Numbered from the stretch's first letter, positions 35,200 through 47,502 are shown. The stretch is 64,000 bases of DNA from Sequoia sempervirens (GCA_007258455.2 VDFB02000001.1:17356162-17420161); one strand, 5' to 3'. The notes: generated by a model from the sequence alone, not told the origin. Numbers and translations are program-made.

Positions 35200-35760
35200 G
35201 ACTTGAACTTAATAACTTGGCTAGGAAGTCAGTTGATCAAATATGCAGCAGTCAATACACCATGAGACCAATATTGTTTTGGGACCTTTATTTGAAACAT
35301 AAGGGCTCGTACGGTTTCCAGGATGTGTCGATTATTTCTTTTGGCCACCCCATTTTGTTGTCGAGTTTTGACACAACTTGTTTCATGAATAATGCCTTGG
35401 CTTCGAAGATATTTCGAAAAAGATCCTTTAGCATATTTGGTACCATTATCAGACCTAAAAGTTTTTATTTTAGCACCAAACTGATTAAACACCATAGTAT
35501 GAAAATCTTTGAAGACATAAGTCACTTCAGTTTTTTATTTTAACAAGTATAACTAGGTAGCATGAGAAAAATCATCAATGAACAACACAAAATATTTATA
35601 TCCATCATAAGAATCAATAGGCGTAGGTCCCCATAAGTCAAAGTGAACTAATTCAAACAACTTAGTAGACATAGAAGATGAATTAACAAAAGATAACACA
35701 TTTGTTTAGAAAACTGACAAACATCACAAACATCAAAATCAATAGAAGTAGAGGGACAAA
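35200..35760 (-). pseudogene. C2 integrase, broken
   Basis: 35229-35525 keeps KIKTFRSDNGTKYAKGSFSK and QQNGVAKRNNRHILETVRAL and ends QYWSHGVLTAAYLIN. The position of the third catalytic acidic residue reads AKRNN in place of AERKN, a Glu-to-Lys change also seen in C1. Upstream integrase sequence to about 35760 is in pieces. Confidence 0.85.
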
Positions 35761-35917
35761 GTCTTGACAAGATATAGATGGATGGATGTCCAAGCTGTTT
35801 ATGTAAAGTGCGACTTTCAATTACACCACTAGCATGACACGCCTTATTGAGGGAGTTTAGAAAATAAAGTCCATGTGAGTATGTTCCTTTACCAATCGTC
35901 TTCTTCGACTTTCGATC

Positions 35918-36310
35918 CTAAAAGATGATAGATTTTGGAGAAAAAATGACATCACAATTTAAAGAATTAGTAATTTTTCCAACAGACATAAGTTGAACAA
36001 GAAAGGATGGAACAACGAAAGTATCAGATGAAGCACTATGAGAAAAGAAACTAATTTTACCACTTCCTAAGGTAAGAACAGTAGTTCCATTTGCAACAGA
36101 AATGTCATGCTTATCAGTTTTCAAAATAAAATTGGTTACTGAAGAAGGACTATTGGCCATATGATCAGTAGCTATGGAATCAATAATCCAGGAACTAATT
36201 TTGGAATGGGAAGTAAGATAAGCATGAAGTTTACCTGACACATGAGTGGAAGTGGACCGACTGTTGCCAGAAGAGATAGTCTTACTGAGTTGTTGAAGAA
36301 GATGACCCAA
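35918..36310 (-). pseudogene. C2 protease region
   Basis: SSWIIDSIATDHMANSPSSV is the copia protease active-site region with the Gly of DSG changed to Ile. The following VANGTTVLTLGSGKI and FLVQLMSVGKIT are typical of this domain through the start of the pre-integrase region. Confidence 0.85.
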
Positions 36311-37132
36311 CTGATTGATTGAAAAAGGTGTCTCGGCTACAGCAGCATGATCCTTTCGACCCTATATTCAGATTTGAGATGTGGATGTAATTCTGAGCAA
36401 CGATCCTTGGTATGCCCAATCTTGCAATGATCACATTGATAGAGTTCCTTCTTACCCTTGTAGTGAGAAACATTCATGTTTTTGTCAAAAAAATGAGGCT
36501 TTCTTTTATCATCCTTTTCAGCCAAAAGGACATTAGATTCAATCTTCTCAGTTGAAGTTTTGGATTCTGAGCTCATAGTCTTTCTCTGAGTTTCCTCTCA
36601 CTAAATAGTAGCGCAAACACCAGCAAGGGTGGGTAATGTGGCATCGCAACTAGGGAATCATTCAAATCAATAATCCAGGAACTAATTTTGGAATGGGAAG
36701 TAAGATAAGCATGAAGTTTACCTGACACATGAGTGGAAGTGGACGGACTGTTGCCAGAAGAGATAGTCTTACTGAGTTGTTGAAGAAGATGACCCAACTG
36801 ATTGATTGAAAAAGGTGTCTCGGCTACAGCAGCATGATCCTTCGACCCTTATATTCAGATTTGAGATGTGGATGTAATTCCCAGCAACGATCCTTGGTAT
36901 GCCCAATCTTGCAATGATCACATTGATAGAGTTCCTTCTTACCCTTGTAGTGAGAAACATTCATGTTTTTGTCAAAAAAATGAGGCTTTCTTTTATCATC
37001 CTTTTCAGCCAAAAGGACATTAGATTCAATCTTCTCAGTTGAAGTTTTGGATTCTGAGCTCATAGTCTTTCTCTGAGTTTCCTCTCACTAAATAGTAGCC
37101 CAAACACCAGCAAGGGTGGGTAATGTGGCATC
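36180..37132 (-). repeat. Internal tandem duplication in C2 gag/protease
   Basis: About 470 bases are repeated at an offset of 487 (36181-36650 and 36667-37132), with a short unmatched filler between. Both units carry the zinc knuckle CDHCKIGHTKDRC and the start of the protease linker. The copies differ at few positions, so the duplication is recent relative to the element's decay. Confidence 0.92.
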
Positions 37133-37711
37133 CATCAGAAAGTTGCTCCTTATGTATTCATACTCAGGCTTCAAGCTACTAAGTAATGAGAAAATTTTAT
37201 CCTCCTCAGCTCGTTTCAAAAGAGTTTTGGCATCATTGGTATGTGGACGATACAGGTTCAATTCGTCCCACAATTTTTTTAGATTGCCAAGGTGTTCACT
37301 AAAGGTTTTTTCACCTTGTTGGGCTGCAGCAATTTCAAGAGTGAGTTCAAAAATACGGGCAGCATTATTTTGGTTCCCATATAATTCAGCGATTGAATCC
37401 CACACTTCTTTTTCTGAATTAGAAAAAGTGAAAATTTCAGCAATATGAGTTTCCATCGAATTGAGTAACCATGATCGAACAAGCTAATCATTGGATATCC
37501 AATTGTCATAGCCCGATTCAGTATTTTGAGGACACTTTTTATCACCATTAATGAAACCAATTTTTTTCTTGCCACCAAGCGACAAAGTAATAGCTCTAGA
37601 CCATGCTACATAATTAATACCACTTAACAGAACTGATGAAAGTCTCCAACTAGGATTCGAATCAAACTTGGCCATGAAAAGAGTAGACAAAAAAGAAATC
37701 ATGAAAGGCAC
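36337..37711 (-). pseudogene. C2 gag with duplicated zinc knuckle
   Basis: The gag N-terminal region is at 37484-37711 (LLSGINYVAWSRAITLSLGG) and the UBN2-type capsid region at 37088-37456 (EVWDSIAELYGNQNNAARIF, LKKLWDELNLYRP, LLSSLKPEYEYIRSNFL). They are separated by a stop near 37480. Two knuckle-bearing frames follow (36824-37063 and 36337-36576), created by the tandem duplication. The knuckle is a normal C-x2-C-x4-H-x4-C. Confidence 0.88.
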
Positions 37712-37936
37712 TTACAATGGAAGTCTTTACAGCAGATTCAGAACACACTAGATTTCTGATGCAGAGGATAAAAGAACTCCACATGAACCAGTAGAAACAG
37801 TAGGCGCGGTATTTGAACAGGGTAGATCACGGGGCAAGGCCGGTGATCTCACGGCAAGAAAGCAAACAAACCCTCTATCACAGGATTCTCAAAAAAGAAC
37901 AAATACGCAAGTGGAATAAAAGAACGGATCAGATAT

Positions 37937-37948
37937 GCTCTGATACCA
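37937..37948 (-). promoter_or_regulatory. C2 primer-binding site (initiator-Met type)
   Basis: Minus-strand TGGTATCAGAGC directly follows the 5' LTR, the standard copia primer site. Confidence 0.92.
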
Positions 37949-38278
37949 TGAAGAAACCAGTCACATAACACATAGATGTAAACCAGTCACATAACACATA
38001 TATGTATGTGGTTCAGCCGTAGCCTACATCCACTGGAGAAGGGAGAGAGGGTGTTATTATTCATATTAGTTCTAATGGAGATTACAATAGCTCTACATAT
38101 ATAGAGATACATCAACCTTAATTAGTGACAGCAAAAAGAAGGCGTAGATTAAGGTGAATCCCACAAATTATGCACTCTCCATAAATAGCTCAAGTAACCA
38201 GCACAGATAGAAACAAATCCCCCATAACCAGCAATCAATAGATAGAAACAAATCCCCGTAAATCTCTCTTCTCCAACA
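37949..38278 (-). repeat. C2 5' LTR
   Basis: 330 bases; ends at the AGCTT TSD (38279-38283). Confidence 0.95.
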
Positions 38279-38974
38279 AGCTTCATTAATTCCCCGATGG
38301 TATGTTTGAGCTCCACAGAGGCTGGACTGTGCGGATCATAGACGCTTGTGCTGAACATCATGTTGCCTAACAAATTCAGAGACGTGCAGAACACCGTCCT
38401 CCCGATATCCACAACCTTTCCCTTGTCTTCATATATGAGTCGAATCATGCAAATTACTTCATCTCTTCTGAGGTGTTCCAGAGCTTCAAGTCTTTTGGGG
38501 TTGAAAAGCTCAACAGTCGAAATGCATCGGAGATTGTGCCAGTAAGGGCCGTAAGCACCTCAAACTAGTGAGGACTTCTCATGCAAAAGGGACCTGAATG
38601 TTTCCATCACCGGTCTCCCTGCGAAGATGTGGTCGTGTGTTTTAAGGAGCTCCTTGGCCATGGTAGGGGAGAAGACCACCACCGTTGTTTTCATTCCCAG
38701 ACAGAGAGCCATCAATGGGTTGTATTGCAGAGAGAGGTCATATAGAGACTCATGCGACTTTTTTCCTATCTGAAAGAGGTTCCTAACAATAGGCCAAGCA
38801 GGAGGTTCTAGGGGAAGAGGAACCCTTGTATTGCCCTCCCTTCTCCATAGATAGAAGAATTATATCATTGAAGCAACAGTAAGGAGCACAGAGTACCAAA
38901 AAGGCGGTGGAATATCCATATTAACTGTAAACAAGGAGATCTTTATTTCATTTGGTTTTCCAGATCAACACAAT

Positions 38975-38982
38975 ATTTTATA
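38975..38982 (-). promoter_or_regulatory. P450-1 TATA box
   Basis: Minus-strand TATAAAAT about 55 bases upstream of the start codon, aligned with TATAAATA of P450-3. Confidence 0.55.
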
Positions 38983-39120
38983 GCCAGAATCCTATCAGTG
39001 GATTTAGCGTCGCAAAACGTGATTCTGTTGCCAACATGGACTTTGGGAAAGAGTAAACGATGGCGAGTCTAAAATACTACGATCTACTCTTTGGCCAGTA
39101 TCGATTGAATTTTTCAAAAT

Positions 39121-40540
39121 GATTTTACTTTATTTTATAATTGTTATGTTTTCTATGGAGGATTTTATACAATTCATAAAGAATTTTTAGCTATTCAATA
39201 TGGGAAAACAAATCTTTAGGTTGAAATCTCTTCAGTTGATAGCCGAGGACTAAGGGGTATCCATTCCATGAAATTCATCCAAAACACGATCGTAGCCTCA
39301 TCCCTTATGATGCCAAGGCTTTTCCCTCAACAAGATTTGATCCCTACTAAGCTCATTGAGAACCATTCAACTTCACCAACTTCACCAATAGATCAAGAGT
39401 CCATTGACTATATATATATACTATTATTAGATAATTATTGCTATTGAATACCAAATGCAAGTGGTCCTCTTCTTAGTTTCATAGGGTCATATATGTACTA
39501 TCATTTATGTGCATAGAATATTAACATTTAAAGGTGATACATGACCAATGCCATTTTAAGAGCTTGCAAGCCAAAAACATATGAAGTTATTAAAATTCAT
39601 AAGCAACAAAGTTCAAATCCCACCTTTGTATTCTCTTATAATTATTACTTCTATGTACTTGCCTATATGTCTTTTATTCTTCCCTTTTATCTTTTTTTAA
39701 CTACTATTAACCCCCAACATGTCCCTTCTACTTATGCATTCCACTCTTCTCCTCACATACCCACTCTCCTTTCATTTCTAATATTTTCATAATAATTTAA
39801 ACATTGGCTTTATCCACTTAAGACTTAATGATTCTCTTAATTTTGTGCTACCACCCAACCTCCCCTTCCATGTCCCTAAACCACTTACCTCATCCCCTTC
39901 TCATATGCATCATCTACTCAAGTATATTTCATGACACTTTCTTCACCAAGCCATAAACCTTAAAGTCATTTAAATGCTCTTATATACACATAAATTAATC
40001 CAAAGCACTTAATTTGTTATATCAAATGCTTTAATACTAAAAAAAACATTAAAGCCACAAAAATGAAAAGTATTTTCATTAATCAAAGTGAGATATGAAT
40101 TAGAACAAACATTGAGATTAAAAATTTCTACATAACACTTCATTTATTCACACACATATAAACATATACATATGTATATATGTGTATGTGAATTGATCTA
40201 GTGATGCATTTGACCTTGTCCATTATATTTTTTTTTTTGTGGTTGTTGGGTATAGGAAAACAATAAAGCTATCTACATTGTTATAGTTTTGTCCACTATG
40301 AGTTGATTTTTCACTTTACTTTCATACTGGGGGAATATCTCTAAAATGCTGCTAGAGGGAAAGTTGTTTATCTCTACTAACCAATAGATGAGAGAACATG
40401 TTCCTTTGATAAAATAAATAAATTCAATAATCAAAACCACTTTATTAAACATGATCAAACTGAATTAAGCCTTGCATCATAAGTACAAACTCAACCTCCT
40501 AACAAAAGGAGAGGCCAAATGATGGAAAAAAACATGACAG
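39121..40540. other. About 1.4 kb insertion in the P450-1 upstream region
   Basis: Sequence left of 39121 and right of 40540 matches adjacent sequence upstream of P450-3 (the GTAAACGATGGCGAG side and the AAATAAAT-GAGGGAGGGCA side near 61195). The 1.4 kb between has no counterpart there. It is AT-rich, with an AT/GT microsatellite near 40155-40190 and no transposon protein. Termini not defined. Confidence 0.6.
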
Positions 40541-41195
40541 CCAAAAAATAAATAGAGGGAGGGCATCAACTAATGTTCTCTCCTCTCCAACTCACTAGAC
40601 AAAGAGAGGTTTTTTTAACTATTTAGTTGACATGTGATGGGTGCTAATCATAGATCTCAAATGAATTTTTTTTAATAAAAAAAATTATTTTTCAACATGC
40701 CAAGAATCAAGAGATAAAGCTCTTAACCAATCTAGAGAACTAGTTATAAATATATTTAAAGTTAAATTATCAACCTAACATAAAAAACATACACAAAATA
40801 TATAAGTCTTGAAGATTTCCCTTTGACTCACGTAGGGGAGAGGACCTAGTAGTTGTGCACCCTAACATCATGCTTCTAATTATCCTACGTGGAAATTTCA
40901 AATCACTCCCAATTTTTTACAGCAGCTTACTTGGCAAGTTCCTTGCTTATAACTTTCGTTTCAGGACCACATCATCAAATATGATGTCACATCAGAATGC
41001 TTTTTGTCAAGGTGTCCAAAAAGGCCCAAAAAATAAGTGAGACCAATACTTGTGCATTCACATCATGGGTATTTGAACGCTGATGTGGCATCACATGATT
41101 GGTTGCTTTTTAGATCAAAATAATACATTTTGTTTAATTATGAGTAGTCAAGTCACAACTATTAGACATTATATAAACAACTACTATCACAACTA
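40541..41195. other. P450-1/UGT intergenic remainder
   Basis: Partly homologous to 61195-61460; no gene seen. Confidence 0.4.
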
Positions 41196-41321
41196 TTGAA
41201 ACATGCTCAACTACTGAGTCATCTCCCTAATTGCATGGATAAGATTATATATCGTCGTTTAGAAGCCGAGAAGTTCACTTCTGGCATTATTTTAAGAATT
41301 GAATTCATTGGCCACTTTAGA

Positions 41322-41843
41322 ATGGCGATGAATGGTGGAAAAGATGGCACTGTGCACGCAGTTTTGTCGCCGTTTCCTGCGCAGGGTGACGTCAACGATT
41401 TCATACATCTCGGCGATCTTGTTAGAATGTGTAAATTAATTATAAGTCCGTCGGCACTGACCTCCCGACCAAGCCACCTCTCGCCGTCTTCAGCCGCTCC
41501 ATGCCATTCACGTTGCGCTCTCACATATCCATAATAAATGTTTGAGTTAACACCAATCTACAGTATTTGAAGAAGAATGACTGATTCTATAATCTCAGCA
41601 CTCAACTTTGATAGAGTTGCTCTACAGATCTATCACAGATGTATTGCATTTGTATTGGTATTGGTATCAATAAAAATATGTTTACCCTGTGTTATCTTCA
41701 GATCTGTTCTCCGCACGGGGTTTTTCATCACTTTTGTTAACACAGAATGGACTGAGAAGCGCATGTTTGGAAGTGAGAAGCACAAGTCTCGACTGCAGCA
41801 CTCCAAAGCCAATTTTCAATTTTTTTCATTCGCCCTGATTTGA
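41322..41843 (+). pseudogene. UGT-1: UDP-glycosyltransferase N-terminal fragment, split by a solo LTR
   Basis: From Met 41322 the frame reads a plant UGT N-terminus: HAVLSPFPAQGDVNDFIHLG, corresponding to the usual PAQGHVNP element. After the solo LTR (41420-41700) it resumes with LFSARG and FITFVNTEWTEKRMFGS, the second conserved block. A one-base loss near 41723 shifts the frame. Only about 70 codons of a roughly 480-residue family remain; no PSPG box is present. The catalytic-position His of QGH is Asp. UGTs transfer sugars to small molecules in the cytosol. This fragment is dead, and sits divergently upstream of P450-1. Confidence 0.78.
41420..41700. mobile_element. Solo LTR in UGT-1
   Basis: 281 bases starting TGTTAGAATGTG and ending ATCTTCA, flanked by a perfect GATCT TSD (41415-41419, 41701-41705). 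The homologous UGT-2 has a single uninterrupted GATCT there (CTCACCGATCTGTTTTCC). TG..CA ends and a 5-base TSD fit a solo LTR, probably copia. Confidence 0.9.
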
Positions 41844-41849
41844 CATTAG

Positions 41850-44435
41850 AAATAAATTGAACCAAGTGCTTTTGAAGAGACTTAATGTCTCAACCAATTC
41901 TCCACAGTAAATTTATCCCTGATTTTACATCAGAATTAAAAAGAACTCTCAATTCTCACTAACAAGTAGCATTTATATGAACATGTCCAATTGATGCCAC
42001 AAACTATGATAAAACTAAACCAAACCCTACGAGGATTAGAGGATAGGCCTATAAATTAGAGTAAAAGCCTATGATTATTAGTAAAGGTATTGGATTCATT
42101 GGATGAAATATTAAAGTATATCTGTTTTAATTTCCTATTTCATGTCTTTGAGTTTAGAGTTTAGGATATGTCAAGGGATGCTGCTAGATGGAACCAAAAA
42201 AAAATAAAATTTTAAACTATGCTTTGTAAAGCTATTTTGTAATTTATTGTAAATATATTGGATGAGAGATAGAAAATCATTCTATATATGAAGATGTGTG
42301 TTGATATGAAGTTAGAGAATGTTAATTAATTTTTCATTCACCATATTATTTGCCATTAGTCTATGAATGGAAAATTGTAGACTAGTCCAATTGCATGTTT
42401 GACACGGTCCAAAGAGCTTTTTAGAAAGTGTTGAAAAATCTAGGGTCATAGTTAGAGACAATGGAAGTTAGAAGCCTAAAGTAAAGATTTAAAAAAAAAA
42501 ATTGAAAAAGATACATGTAGTTTTTAACATGATGGAAGTCTCTTTAAATTGATCGTGATGATAATTTTAGATAAAAAAAATTAGAACAATAAACACAAAT
42601 GTATTTTAGCATTTGGTGGTTGATGGGCCAATAAGAAAGTCCGTGTTGATTGACTCCTAAGGGGTACTATCAAATGAATATAAATATAATGATATAAATT
42701 ACCCATTGGAAGAACAAAACAAAAAATACTTAGTGATATTTAATAGGAATCACTTTCAAATACTTTATAGCAATAAGCCACTTCAAGGTGGTAACCACAT
42801 TTTTAAAAAAAATTCATAGAATTTAGAAACTAATAATAATAAACTAACCACTAGCTCCTATATATCGTAATTATAACTTGGATTCCACCGAAGTTTCCCT
42901 AGCTAACTATATAATATTATAAAAATGATTGTAAGCTTACTAAAAGGTTATACTAGCCACTAGTTGGCTACACATATCATGTCCCTCCCCTTAAAACCAA
43001 AATTATCCTCAATATAGATGATCCACCACAACTATGAAGATATTTATTATTTCATATTTCCATAAAATAGTTATAAAATCCATTGCTACATCCTTCCACA
43101 TCCAACTCAAAATAGATAAATGTTGTAAAATACATGGAATACTAAATGTCTCTCCTTTTTTTCTACCATATTATGCAATCTACCATGACTTTTTGACATC
43201 ACCTTTGATCCCCTCTCAAAATAAATCCTACTTGATTCTATGATAGGTCTTCAATAATCATGAATTCTCAAATTCTAGATAAATATGGAGATATATTAGA
43301 ACAAAATCTTTAGGGTTGAATTCTACATAGGTACAACCTATCCTTGCATCATAAAGATGTTAGTATTTTCATCCAAGATCATGATAGTAAAAACCTTGTG
43401 CTTCCATAAAAATCCAATTGCACACAATGATCATCCTAATTCACATTAGAGTTAATTTAAATGTACAATTACCTTGCTTAAATAAGAAAGGAAGAAGCAA
43501 TCCACCTATGATGTAGATTGACAAGTGCCCCATGATGTGGCACAAATAAGATAACAAGTGTCTTATTGGTGTCAACCTTAGGACCACTTAGAATGTGCAA
43601 ACCAACAACCTATTTGACCAAGTCATCAACCTTGATGCCAAGTGTTGAGTGATCTTTGAGGTGAGATGGAAAGTATTCCATCCTCAAAAAGGTAGTACAT
43701 GAGGTTTACTAAATAACTTGGTAACCTTTAGAGGTCTAAAAGGTTACACATTCAGTTAGACAAAATGGTGTCTAACCTCATCAACCTAAGTACACTTAAG
43801 TATAGTGAATAGATAAATTATTAACTCTAACACCCCACTTAAGTGATACTTGGGGAGATCAAAAAAGTGTAAATAGATAGAAATGGGTCTAGGATGATAG
43901 AGGCCATGTTAGGTATCAATATACAATGCATTCTCTCACAACTAGAGAAAAAGGAGAAGACCCAGTGGGAACAAAACTCCTCTCTCAAAAAGAGAATTAG
44001 AAGGATTTAAGAGCTTTTGAAAAGATGTCCCTTGATGATAGGAACAAGATGATGAAGAACTCTTGAAGCATGTATAAGTTGTAAACTCTACCGAAGATGA
44101 ATTGGTGTTTATTAGAATCAACAAATCTCCAAGAAATGTCTAGGCTTTCATTACATGTTATTTTTTGTATGCAAATTCAACTTCAAATGCACCCAAACCC
44201 CTTAGTATTTTGTATTTACAACAATAAATTTTTTGGGGTAGGCATTAAAACATTTTTTATAAAAAAATTCTTTATTAAAATATGATAAAAAATTTCTTTG
44301 AGGGCAACATCCCTAGCAACTCTTGTTGGGGGTGTTTCCCCCAAACCCCATTGTGGGCTTTGTTGCCCCCACTTTGGTGGCCCCATTAGACCTCAGAAGA
44401 GGGGAAATACCCCCTACACTCCCCAGCTAATTATT
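41850..44435. other. AT-rich intergenic DNA, no gene identified
   Basis: Only short unsupported frames. A C/G-rich patch near 44290-44430 (CCCCCACTTTGGTGGCCCC) stands out and may mark a transposon end; nothing else is recognised. Confidence 0.5.
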
Positions 44436-46537
44436 TTGGGTCACTAAATCTTAACATCAAAGTATGATTAGGCTCTAAAAACTAATAGTAAGGTCCACTT
44501 ACTTTATTATTCCATTTGCAAATAATTATCTAGTGTTGTGCCTTATGAATCTTTCATTCTTGAGCCCTTTGAATTCATCAAATGATAATTAGGAGTAAAA
44601 AATAAAAAATAGGTGAGCTCCTAGGAATTCTTAATGCCTCACACCTACTAGTATCACCTAGATGTAATGAGTGATAACCAAAAAATTCATACTCATGAGA
44701 AACAGGTTTGTGTGAACTACTAATCATAATATATGGGCCATTGGATTTGACTTTAAAACTAAAAAAAAAAAATCATGATAAAACATAATAATTTGACTCA
44801 TTGTGAAAATACTTCCTACTTATCAACTAAATTTAAATTATTTAAAAATATTACAGAGTAAAATTAAATGTAAAAATGAATAGTTTTAATCAAAAATATT
44901 TATTTTGAGATTTTAATTGAATAAAAAAATCTCGTACAATTTCATCCAATGAAGTCATAATATAGACACCTTAAACCATATACATCCCAACTACACCTAT
45001 TTCACTCACGTTTATCCTCTTTCAAAGTTAATTTAACAAAACCAACTATTTAATTAACTTTTCAAATGATTTTCTTAGTATTAATTAAATAAATTCAATA
45101 AATTTATTGTTTAATCATTCCCTCTATTGTTGAATCATAATTTAATAAATTTTAAGTATATATTTAACTAATTTTAGTCTTCATATCCCTATCTTCAAAA
45201 AATTAAATAAATATAAAGTATGTATTCCCTCTTTTTGTCTCTATCATTAAATTTGCACATGACATTCTTGTACATGGCCCACGCTTCCAAAATCTCCATA
45301 AAGTCTTCCCGTTCAATCTTAAATATCTTAGCCCTTCACATGTCTCAAAGAAAAGACTTTTTGGACTTTCAAAAAGATCCTTTTTTATCCCCACCATCCA
45401 TATTCTCCCAAGAAGAAATCCACCACCCAAATCCATTAGATCATAGAGCTCCTTTTGTGTACCAACTGCAAGGTGCCACTTGGAGGTATCATATGTCTTC
45501 AATAATCTCAACAAATTCCATTTATTAATATCTCCAATAAATCCTAGCCCTTGATCCTTCATCCCAAGACTCTATAAATAGCATATCATATGGATTATTT
45601 TATATATTTCATAAATGAAAGGTTATGTTGAGCTAGAGTATATCAACATACCATTATTTTCTCATAAAAAAGCCTTGAGTATATGCACACTCTTAGTACG
45701 TAAGAAGAAGTATTTGAGAGAATTTTTTTTTGTCTTTCATTTTTTGGTGCACTTGCTCTTGGAGGTGACAATTGAGCATGAGCTAAAGGTTTCAATTTAT
45801 TTTTTGAAGTCTTTTATTTGTGTTTCATGCTTGCTTGATCACACATAAATATATGCCCTCCCTCAAGGTTTCTAGCAACTTACATAATTTCTAACTATTT
45901 TATTTAATGCATATGATAACAAGCAATATCAATTGTGATATTGATGTCAAGATTCATCTACATAATTTTTGATTCACGAGTAGTGTTTTAGAAAAACCCA
46001 TCTCTTATGAGAATGAATATTTCACTTATCACTCATTGCATCTAGGTGATGCTTCCAAGGTTCAATATCATAACTTCTCGAGAGGTAACCTAGACTTATA
46101 TTACTTTGACTCGTTTATGCTTAAATATGAAATTTCCCCAAGATCAACCCCACTTCACTTGCTACCCCATTTGCAAAAACTTTAACAAATATTGTACCTT
46201 ATTTTAAATAAATGAGATATTTTTTTTTTTAAACATATATGTATAAACAAATTGTTAAATACAATAATTGTTCACAATAACAACTAATTAAAAAATAAAT
46301 ATATATAAACTTGAAATCAAAATTAAATATAAACTTCAACAATAAATTAAAAGTTAACTAAATAAATAATTTAAAATTATTGAGAGCAAAGTTACAGCTA
46401 AGCCTTTAACAATATTGACCAACATCAACTTGGCTTTGTAGTCGATTTTTTTGACTTGAAATGCCCAATAAGAGGCAATGCATATTATAACCATAAATAA
46501 AAAGAACATGAAAACAGACAATACTTGTCCCGGAGCG
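44436..46537. repeat. Duplicated P450 3'-flank, copy B
   Basis: Homologous to copies A and C from about 44610 rightwards. Its left part differs: 44486-44596 matches the corresponding part of A and C (about 29810-29910) in reverse complement. The inverted-arm landmarks recur at about 46000-46100. A TATAAATA motif at 45573-45580 is intact here but mutated in A and C. Confidence 0.65.
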
Positions 46538-47467
46538 CTAGCAAAGATTCTGCGGGAGACGTGGTACGGGGATTGCATTTAACTGTCTGAAAGTAACTCC
46601 AAACTCGTCCGTGATGCCCGTTACCTCCAGCAGCTCACATGCCATCCCATCCGGAAGTTCCCACTCAAACGAATGAAGTAAATAAGTCAAAACAAAGGCA
46701 ACCATACGGCTTGCCAATGGAACCGCCGGACAAATTCTTCTTCCCGCTCCGAATGGAATTGGCTCAAAGTCTTGTCCCCTGTAATTTATATTGCTACTCT
46801 TTCCCTCCACAAATCTCTCGGGCATGAATTCTGAAGGATTGTTCCAAATCGAAGGGTCTCTCCCATTGGCCCACACATTCACCATCACCTGGATGTCTTT
46901 GGGTATCACAAATCCCCCAATCTCGCAGGAGCCTTAGGCTTTGTGGGGGAGCAGCATGAGAGCCGGCGGGTGCAATTGCAATGATTCTTTCAGAGCTGCA
47001 TGGAGATAAGGCAGACGATCTAAGTCAGATTCTTCTACTCTTCTGTTGCAGCCGATAACTTCATCTAATTCTTGTCGGACTCGCTCTAATTTCTCCGGAT
47101 TGCGAATGAATTCTGTAATTACCCATTCTATTGTTGTAGTGCTCGATTCAGTACCGGCAGCAAACAATTCCTGCAACCAGAGATCGTGATTGGAGATCTA
47201 GAAAATACCAGAGATTTATAGCCTTTGAGAAAACAAATATAAATTCAGTACTACTCACAGCTATCAAAGCTCGAATACCAACAAGTGAAATCTTCAGTTC
47301 TGGAATCCAGCTGAACATCCAGAAAATCCTTGTCGGAATCCTTAAGGGCAACGCGTTGGCTGATGGCGGCGAGCCTTTTCTGAATGAACGTTTGAGAAAA
47401 GTCATACAATACCCTGAAATATCTGGCCATCCGACGGGACACGCCCTGGGGGTCGAGGAACCGGAAA
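46538..47467 (-). pseudogene. P450-2: 5'-truncated cytochrome P450 pseudogene
   Basis: Exon 2 (47170-46538) keeps the I-helix ELFAAGTESSTTTIEW, K-helix ESLQLHPPA, FMPERFVEG and the heme loop FGAGRRICPAVPLAS, then a normal C-terminus. An 88-base intron (47171-47258) follows, then the last about 70 codons of exon 1 (FRFLDPQGVSRRMARYF). Homology stops at 47467, so the N-terminal 60-65% of exon 1 is missing. Glu to TAA at 46934-46936 and a 2-base deletion near 47283 also break it. The breakpoint coincides with a Helitron-like 3' end. Confidence 0.92.
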
Positions 47468-47468
47468 A

Positions 47469-47502
47469 TCAGGGTAGGACCTGCTATCGCCCACCAGGTC
47501 CT
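47469..47502 (-). other. Candidate Helitron 3' terminus
   Basis: On the minus strand, a hairpin with perfect 8-base arms (AGGACCTG and CAGGTCCT, 11-base loop) is followed three bases later by ACCCTGA and then host T. This is the CTRR end plus hairpin expected of Helitrons, which insert next to T. The spacing from hairpin to CTRR is shorter than usual. No 5' TC end was located. Confidence 0.4.

Larger units (their letters stand above)
32793..38278 (-). mobile_element. C2: Ty1/copia element inserted in P450-1 exon 1
   Basis: 5486 bases with two 330-base LTRs (32793-33122 and 37949-38278), a perfect AGCTT TSD, a primer site TGGTATCAGAGC and a polypurine tract. Minus-strand domains run gag, zinc knuckle, protease, integrase, RT, RNase H. 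The coding frame is broken by stops and an internal tandem duplication. It has the same orientation as the P450. Confidence 0.96.
31834..38919 (-). pseudogene. P450-1: CYP71-clan cytochrome P450 pseudogene, split by C2
   Basis: The start codon at 38919 and stop at 31834-31836 match P450-3. Exon 1 is 38919-38279 plus 32792-32555, interrupted by C2. An 89-base intron (32466-32554) precedes exon 2 (32465-31834). Recognisable parts are the proline hinge, the ESLRLHPPAP K-helix, and a heme loop reading FGARRRICPA where the siblings have FGAGRRICPA. Damage: TAA at codon 20 (38860-38862), Trp120 to TGA (38560-38562), a 14-base deletion late in exon 1, Glu to TAA early in exon 2 (32442-32444) and a frameshift near 32130. 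Function is lost; the family are haem monooxygenases of the ER membrane. Confidence 0.93.
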
